Shown piece by piece: positions 5,253 through 8,034 of a stretch of 8,034 nt of DNA. The notes beneath the pieces were generated by a model. That model searched no databases, was not told where the DNA came from, and was given only the letters and a program-made list of their open reading frames with translations. The stretch is from an uncultured Christensenella sp. Its GTDB lineage: Bacteria; Bacillota; Clostridia; Christensenellales; UBA1242. Within the stretch, counting starts at the first letter, position 1. Each line of letters opens with the position of its first letter. Made by a program: the position numbers and the translations under genes. The stretch is from contig CAOKRZ010000041.1 in NCBI GenBank assembly GCA_948471335.1, forward strand, positions 1-8,034. The letters run 5' to 3'.

Positions 5253-5825
5253 ATGGCGATAGATAAAGCGGGGAATATTGCAGGGCAGCAGTTTTTAAAA
5301 GAACTTCTTGGCTGTGAAGATCTTGTTTCGGAAATTAGAAAAAACATATCTGAGCTTGCAAGAGTGATCCCAGAGATTGAAGCTTCTTTTGGTTTTGATC
5401 ACAAACATCCGCATCATCAGTTTGACGTTTGGGAGCATACGCTTTGCGCGTTAAGTTTTGCGCCAAACGATTTTGATGTTCGTCTTGTTTTGCTTCTTCA
5501 CGACATCGGCAAGCCATATTGTTTTACTGAAGAAGGTGGGGTAAGGCACTTTCACGGGCACGGAAAAGTTTCGGCTGATATGAGCGAAAAAATATTAAAA
5601 AGGCTGTGCTTTGAAAGAGAATATATCTCTTTCATTTGTAAACTGATTGAAGGGCATGACGATCCAATTTCAATGGAAGATATAAAAAGTGATCGCATTT
5701 TTGCTGAGAAAAAGTTTCAAGTTCAAATTTGTGACACAAAAGCGCATAACCCAGAGAAAAATGCAAAGCGTCTTTCCTACATTGAAGCAACAAAAAATAT
5801 GTTTGAAATAATAAAAGAGGATTAA
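5253..5825 (+). CDS. HD-domain protein resembling the HD domain of CCA-adding enzymes
   Basis: A 190-aa soluble, predicted metal-dependent phosphohydrolase. The ligands are His62 in WEHTL, the His83-Asp84 pair in LLHDIGKP, the following HFHGHGKVSA (99-108), which matches the pattern after HD in bacterial tRNA nucleotidyltransferases, GHDDP, and a late Asp in CDTKAHNP. The nucleotidyltransferase head itself is absent, so it is a stand-alone HD protein. In CCA-adding enzymes this domain has phosphatase/phosphodiesterase activities; here the substrate is unknown. The frame is open to ATG 5223, but that lies within the promoter; AGGAG (5241-5245) puts the start at ATG 5253. It converges on the minus-strand SDR gene, with a hairpin overlapping its stop. 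Confidence 0.87.
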   Translation: MAIDKAGNIAGQQFLKELLGCEDLVSEIRKNISELARVIPEIEASFGFDHKHPHHQFDVWEHTLCALSFAPNDFDVRLVLLLHDIGKPYCFTEEGGVRHFHGHGKVSADMSEKILKRLCFEREYISFICKLIEGHDDPISMEDIKSDRIFAEKKFQVQICDTKAHNPEKNAKRLSYIEATKNMFEIIKED

Positions 5826-5843
5826 GTTCCTCTTTAAGTTTTT
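5814..5843. terminator. Hairpin between convergent genes, probable bidirectional terminator
   Basis: AAAGAGGA (5814-5821) pairs with TCCTCTTT (5828-5835) around TTAAGT. It overlaps the stop codon of the HD gene and is followed by AAG and five T. It lies just past the stop of the minus-strand dehydrogenase, so it could serve both. Confidence 0.7.
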
Positions 5844-6582
5844 ATCTTAATCCGCCGTCTACGCAAATGGTTTGGGCTGTGATGTACCTTGCTTTATTTG
5901 AAGTTAAGAAAACAACAACGTTTGCAATTTCTTCGGGTTGTGCAAAACGTTTAAGAAGAATTTTGTTGGTCTCTTCTTCGATAAGGCTTAGGGGAAGATC
6001 AATATTCATTTCAGTTTCGACCCAGCTGGGTGCGACACAATTTACGTTTATTTTTGGCGCGAACACTTCAGCTAAGTTTTTTGTAAGAGAAATTATTCCT
6101 GCTTTTGAAGCGTCATAGTCAAGCGAGCTTGAAAAGGTTGAATTTATTCCATTTGTTGAGCTTATATTCACAATGCTTGGCATTTCACTTTTTTTAAGCT
6201 CTTCACCAAAGATTTTTGAAGTGATAAACATTGCGACAAGGTTTGTGTTTAGGGTCTGTGTCCAATGTCCAACAGTTCTCTCTTCAAAGGGGATGTCATA
6301 AACAATGCCGGCATTATTAATCAGGATGTCGACTTTATGGAACTGGTGCATAACCTTATTAAACATATTTTTGACTTCATTTTCTTTGCTGACGTCTGCT
6401 TTGCAAAGTAGGCATTTCACGCCATAACTTTCAATGACGAGTTTTGTCATGTTTGCATCTCTATCATTTTTGTGATAATTGACAACAACATTTGCTCCAA
6501 GCTTTGCGTAGCTTACAGCGATTGCGCGACCGATTCCGCGGCTTGAGCCAGTAATCACAACAACTTTATCTTTAAACTCCAT
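5842..6582 (-). CDS. Short-chain dehydrogenase/reductase, FabG-like
   Basis: NAD(P)-dependent oxidoreductase of 246 aa, the standard length for a classical SDR. The Rossmann motif TGSSRGIG (11-18), NNAG (89-92), Asn114, the catalytic Ser in NISS (139-142), and Y156-x-x-x-K160 in YDASK are all intact, and the end has ITAQTICVDGG. The fold class is certain; the exact substrate is not. FabG-like proteins outside a fatty-acid cluster often act on other ketones or sugars. Residues after the second strand (NYHKND) suggest NADP preference, as in FabG. The ATG lies inside the end of the upstream regulator gene, an 11-base overlap indicating translational coupling. AAAGGAGG (6605-6598) is strong but 15 bases from the ATG. 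Confidence 0.93.
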   Translation of the reverse strand: MEFKDKVVVITGSSRGIGRAIAVSYAKLGANVVVNYHKNDRDANMTKLVIESYGVKCLLCKADVSKENEVKNMFNKVMHQFHKVDILINNAGIVYDIPFEERTVGHWTQTLNTNLVAMFITSKIFGEELKKSEMPSIVNISSTNGINSTFSSSLDYDASKAGIISLTKNLAEVFAPKINVNCVAPSWVETEMNIDLPLSLIEEETNKILLKRFAQPEEIANVVVFLTSNKARYITAQTICVDGGLR

Positions 6583-7717
6583 AATTTTTTATCCATTCCT
6601 CCTTTGAACTTATTATCATAGACATTTTTTTAAGCTTTTCTGCAAGGGCTGAGTATTTTTCGATATCTTCTTTTCTTGCGCTTATTCTTCCAAGAGAATA
6701 AGGGGATATCTCATCGCAATAGATGCTTTTGTTTGAATAAACAATAAATCCTTCTGAAATTTCTTGCAATACTTTATCGTTAAGCTTGGATTTTTCGAGC
6801 ATAAAGAATCTGGCTTTTTCAGAGAGGTGATTTGAAATTGCCTTTATTGCAAAATTGTTTTTCATATGTTCGATTGTATGAGCCTCATTGATATATACAA
6901 AATCGATTGAGACACCTCTTTCAATTGCGCTTAAGATGTGTGAGTAATAATTTATTTCATTGTTTGAGTCGGAATACTCGACCTCATTCCAAATGGAAAC
7001 ATTCGTGATGTTGTCGTCTGGCGTTGCTTCATCCAGTCTTTTGCATAGCAAACTGTAAGAAGCTTGCACTGTTGGAAGCTTTTGTCTAAGCATAGGTGAA
7101 GGGGTTTGATTCATGAGGTTATATCCAATTGCTAATTCCTGCTGATTGTTTAGACTGTCAATAAGTTTTGCATAGATTGCACGGCAAATGCCTTCTTTGA
7201 AATACATTTGAAGGCCATGTGATGTGAAATCTTCTTCCTTAGGTAAGCTGTAGTTGTATATTTGACTGACATCTTTAAGCGAGTTGTTAAACTTTTGATT
7301 GATGCAAAGAATTTTGCTTTTTTCATAGTTGACAGGTGTATCACACTCACCGCAAACAACCAAGCTTGGGCTATATTTTTCAATCATTTCGTTAAGTTTA
7401 TTCAATTTAAATTGATTTTCGCAATCTGAAACGGTGTCTTTTGTAAACACGCAAAAGTTTTGCATATCATCTTTCAAGTTGTATACGATTGATTTAAAAA
7501 GCAAACTTGATGAATATTTAGTTGCGATAAAAATCAAATTCTCTTCATTTATCGAAAGCTCTTCTTTAGCAGTTGAGTTTGGATTTTTTGCATTATCGGG
7601 GATCATGTAAGTTTTTCCGACAAGTTGGACGCCTTCAATTTTGTTGGTTTTAATAAGATACCTCAGTTGACGTGTTGACATATCCCAAATCTTTGCCATT
7701 TCTGCTATTGTTTTCAT
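6572..7717 (-). CDS. Helix-turn-helix (MerR/excisionase-like) regulator with unrecognised C-terminal part
   Basis: A 381-aa protein. Residues 1-40 (MKTIAEMAKIWDMSTRQLRYLI...VQLVGKTYMIP) form a winged helix-turn-helix of the MerR/excisionase type, so it should bind DNA. The remaining roughly 330 residues are not recognised: an alpha/beta segment (LIFIATKYSSSLLF..., later LVVCGECDTPV), a middle region around MLRQKLPTVQASYSLLC, and a C-terminal part with FVYINEAHT, FFMLEKSKLND and GFIVYSNKSIY that resembles a sensor or enzyme-derived fold. Length is far above a normal MerR protein. The frame extends to 7768, but AGGAG (7728-7724) six bases before ATG 7717, and a promoter downstream of the longer start, fix this start. 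It leads the operon with the dehydrogenase and probably controls it. Confidence 0.82.
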   Translation of the reverse strand: MKTIAEMAKIWDMSTRQLRYLIKTNKIEGVQLVGKTYMIPDNAKNPNSTAKEELSINEENLIFIATKYSSSLLFKSIVYNLKDDMQNFCVFTKDTVSDCENQFKLNKLNEMIEKYSPSLVVCGECDTPVNYEKSKILCINQKFNNSLKDVSQIYNYSLPKEEDFTSHGLQMYFKEGICRAIYAKLIDSLNNQQELAIGYNLMNQTPSPMLRQKLPTVQASYSLLCKRLDEATPDDNITNVSIWNEVEYSDSNNEINYYSHILSAIERGVSIDFVYINEAHTIEHMKNNFAIKAISNHLSEKARFFMLEKSKLNDKVLQEISEGFIVYSNKSIYCDEISPYSLGRISARKEDIEKYSALAEKLKKMSMIISSKEEWIKNYGV

Positions 7718-7739
7718 TCCCTGCTCCTTTTCTTTGAGA

Positions 7740-7768
7740 ATTTTAACATATAAATGACAAAATGTCAA
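7740..7768 (-). promoter_or_regulatory. Promoter of the regulator-dehydrogenase operon
   Basis: On the minus strand: TTGACA (7768-7763), a 17-base spacer ending TATGT, and TAAAAT (7745-7740). The -35 is consensus and the -10 has an extended TG. The start point near 7733 leaves a short leader containing AAAGGAG. Confidence 0.85.
7755..7767. promoter_or_regulatory. Palindromic operator candidate over the -35 box
   Basis: TGACA-AAA-TGTCA is a perfect 5-3-5 palindrome overlapping the -35 hexamer and the start of the spacer of the minus-strand promoter. A dimeric repressor bound here would block RNA polymerase. The adjacent helix-turn-helix protein is the obvious candidate ligand; that link is inference. 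Confidence 0.55.
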
Positions 7769-7895
7769 TGTATTATCGTTAATTTAGGCGATTTAGTCAT
7801 GTTTTTTCTAAAAACTGGTAATTAAGTTGCAAAAATGTTTTAATTATGGTTATAAAAACAAGTTTCAAACCATAAAGAAATATTTGCAAAAAATT
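7769..7895. other. Divergent intergenic region, no gene seen
   Basis: AT-rich DNA between the minus-strand operon and the plus-strand gene at the edge. It contains an inverted repeat TTATGGTT (7844-7851)/AACCATAA (7868-7875) with a 16-base loop, and two TTGCAAAAA runs (7827, 7884). No reading frame with a ribosome binding site is seen. Confidence 0.5.
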
Positions 7896-7924
7896 TTGTG
7901 ACGAAGGGATGGGCGTGGTATAAT
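7896..7924 (+). promoter_or_regulatory. Upstream promoter of the edge gene
   Basis: TTGTGA (7896-7901), a 17-base spacer ending GTGG, and TATAAT (7919-7924), with an extended TGG. This strong-looking promoter would give a transcript from about 7931, which then crosses the poly-C promoter before reaching ATG 8007. Confidence 0.75.
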
Positions 7925-7958
7925 AAAAAGGAACAAAAACACAATTTATGAAAAACAT

Positions 7959-7986
7959 TTGACAAAAATCCCCCCCCCGATATACT
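7959..7986 (+). promoter_or_regulatory. Promoter with a nine-C tract in its spacer, candidate phase-variable switch
   Basis: TTGACA (7959-7964, consensus), a 16-base spacer and TATACT (7981-7986). The spacer holds nine consecutive C (7970-7978), striking in this AT-rich DNA. Gaining or losing C would shift spacing through 15, 16, 17 or 18 bases and so change promoter strength. Distance to ATG 8007 suits a normal leader with AGGAGAG. Confidence 0.72.
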
Positions 7987-8006
7987 TAGATTAGGAGAGT
8001 GAAAAT

Positions 8007-8034
8007 ATGAAAGAATATTACAAAGCTTATGAAG
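8007..8034 (+). CDS. Start of a gene cut by the window edge (possible methyltransferase)
   Basis: Only nine codons are visible (MKEYYKAYE). The start is good: AGGAGAG (7993-7999) lies seven bases ahead of the ATG, below two tandem promoters. N-termini of the form YYKAY occur in class I SAM-dependent methyltransferases of Bacillota as I remember them, but nine residues cannot settle this. Confidence 0.6.

Noticed and set aside
5867..6118. Plus-strand 83-codon open frame
   Set aside because: Lies entirely antisense to the well-supported dehydrogenase gene and has no ribosome binding site or recognisable motif.
7718..7768. Extension of the regulator to position 7768
   Set aside because: The extra codons cover the promoter and leader; AGGAG and HTH homology support ATG 7717.
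7948..7962. Leader peptide MKNI before the edge gene
   Set aside because: Only four codons, with the ribosome binding site too far away; no attenuator structure follows.

Overview
The window looks like chromosome from a low-GC Gram-positive bacterium, probably an uncultured Bacillota/Clostridia-type gut organism. The evidence is AT-rich coding DNA, purine-rich AGGAG-type ribosome binding sites, extended -10 promoters (TGnTATAAT), standard code with TGG for Trp and TGA never read through, and a Cys-Leu tRNA pair with encoded CCA ends. This placement is inferred from style, not from a database match.

Left end (1-1561): a tRNA-Cys cut by the window edge, an AT hairpin, and a complete tRNA-Leu(UAA). 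Next comes an odd 146-base structured segment (258-403) built from an inverted and a forward copy of the tRNA-Leu T-arm, each interrupted in the T-loop by two small hairpins. It ends in an exact 21-bp copy of the tRNA 3' end. A YedJ/YpgQ-like HD phosphohydrolase gene follows, flanked by 26-bp direct repeats (25/26 identical). Then comes about 500 bases of non-coding, repeat-rich DNA with a 14-bp inverted repeat, phased A-tracts (probably bent DNA) and a nested-hairpin element.

Middle (1562-5825): five plus-strand genes, each apparently with its own promoter. They encode a pyridoxamine-phosphate-oxidase-like flavin protein, an HSL-type alpha/beta hydrolase whose 5' end looks frameshifted in an A7 tract, an exported DUF4874/DUF4832-type protein with a promoter so close that its mRNA may be leaderless, an unrecognised 169-aa protein, and a second HD-domain protein resembling the HD part of CCA-adding enzymes. 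The first two genes share a 36-nt promoter block (29/36 identical).

Right end (5842-8034): a convergent minus-strand operon encodes a MerR-like helix-turn-helix regulator of unusual build and, overlapping it by 11 bases, a FabG-like short-chain dehydrogenase. Its promoter carries a TGACA-AAA-TGTCA palindrome over the -35 box, fitting autoregulation. Divergently, a gene that runs off the window is served by two tandem promoters. The nearer one has nine C in a row between its -35 and -10 boxes, the classic layout of a phase-variable promoter.

The best candidates for something undescribed are the tRNA-Leu-derived palindromic element (258-403) and the poly-C promoter (7959-7986). The A7 frameshift in the hydrolase comes next. 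No defence system, transposase, integrase, CRISPR array or rRNA is visible.
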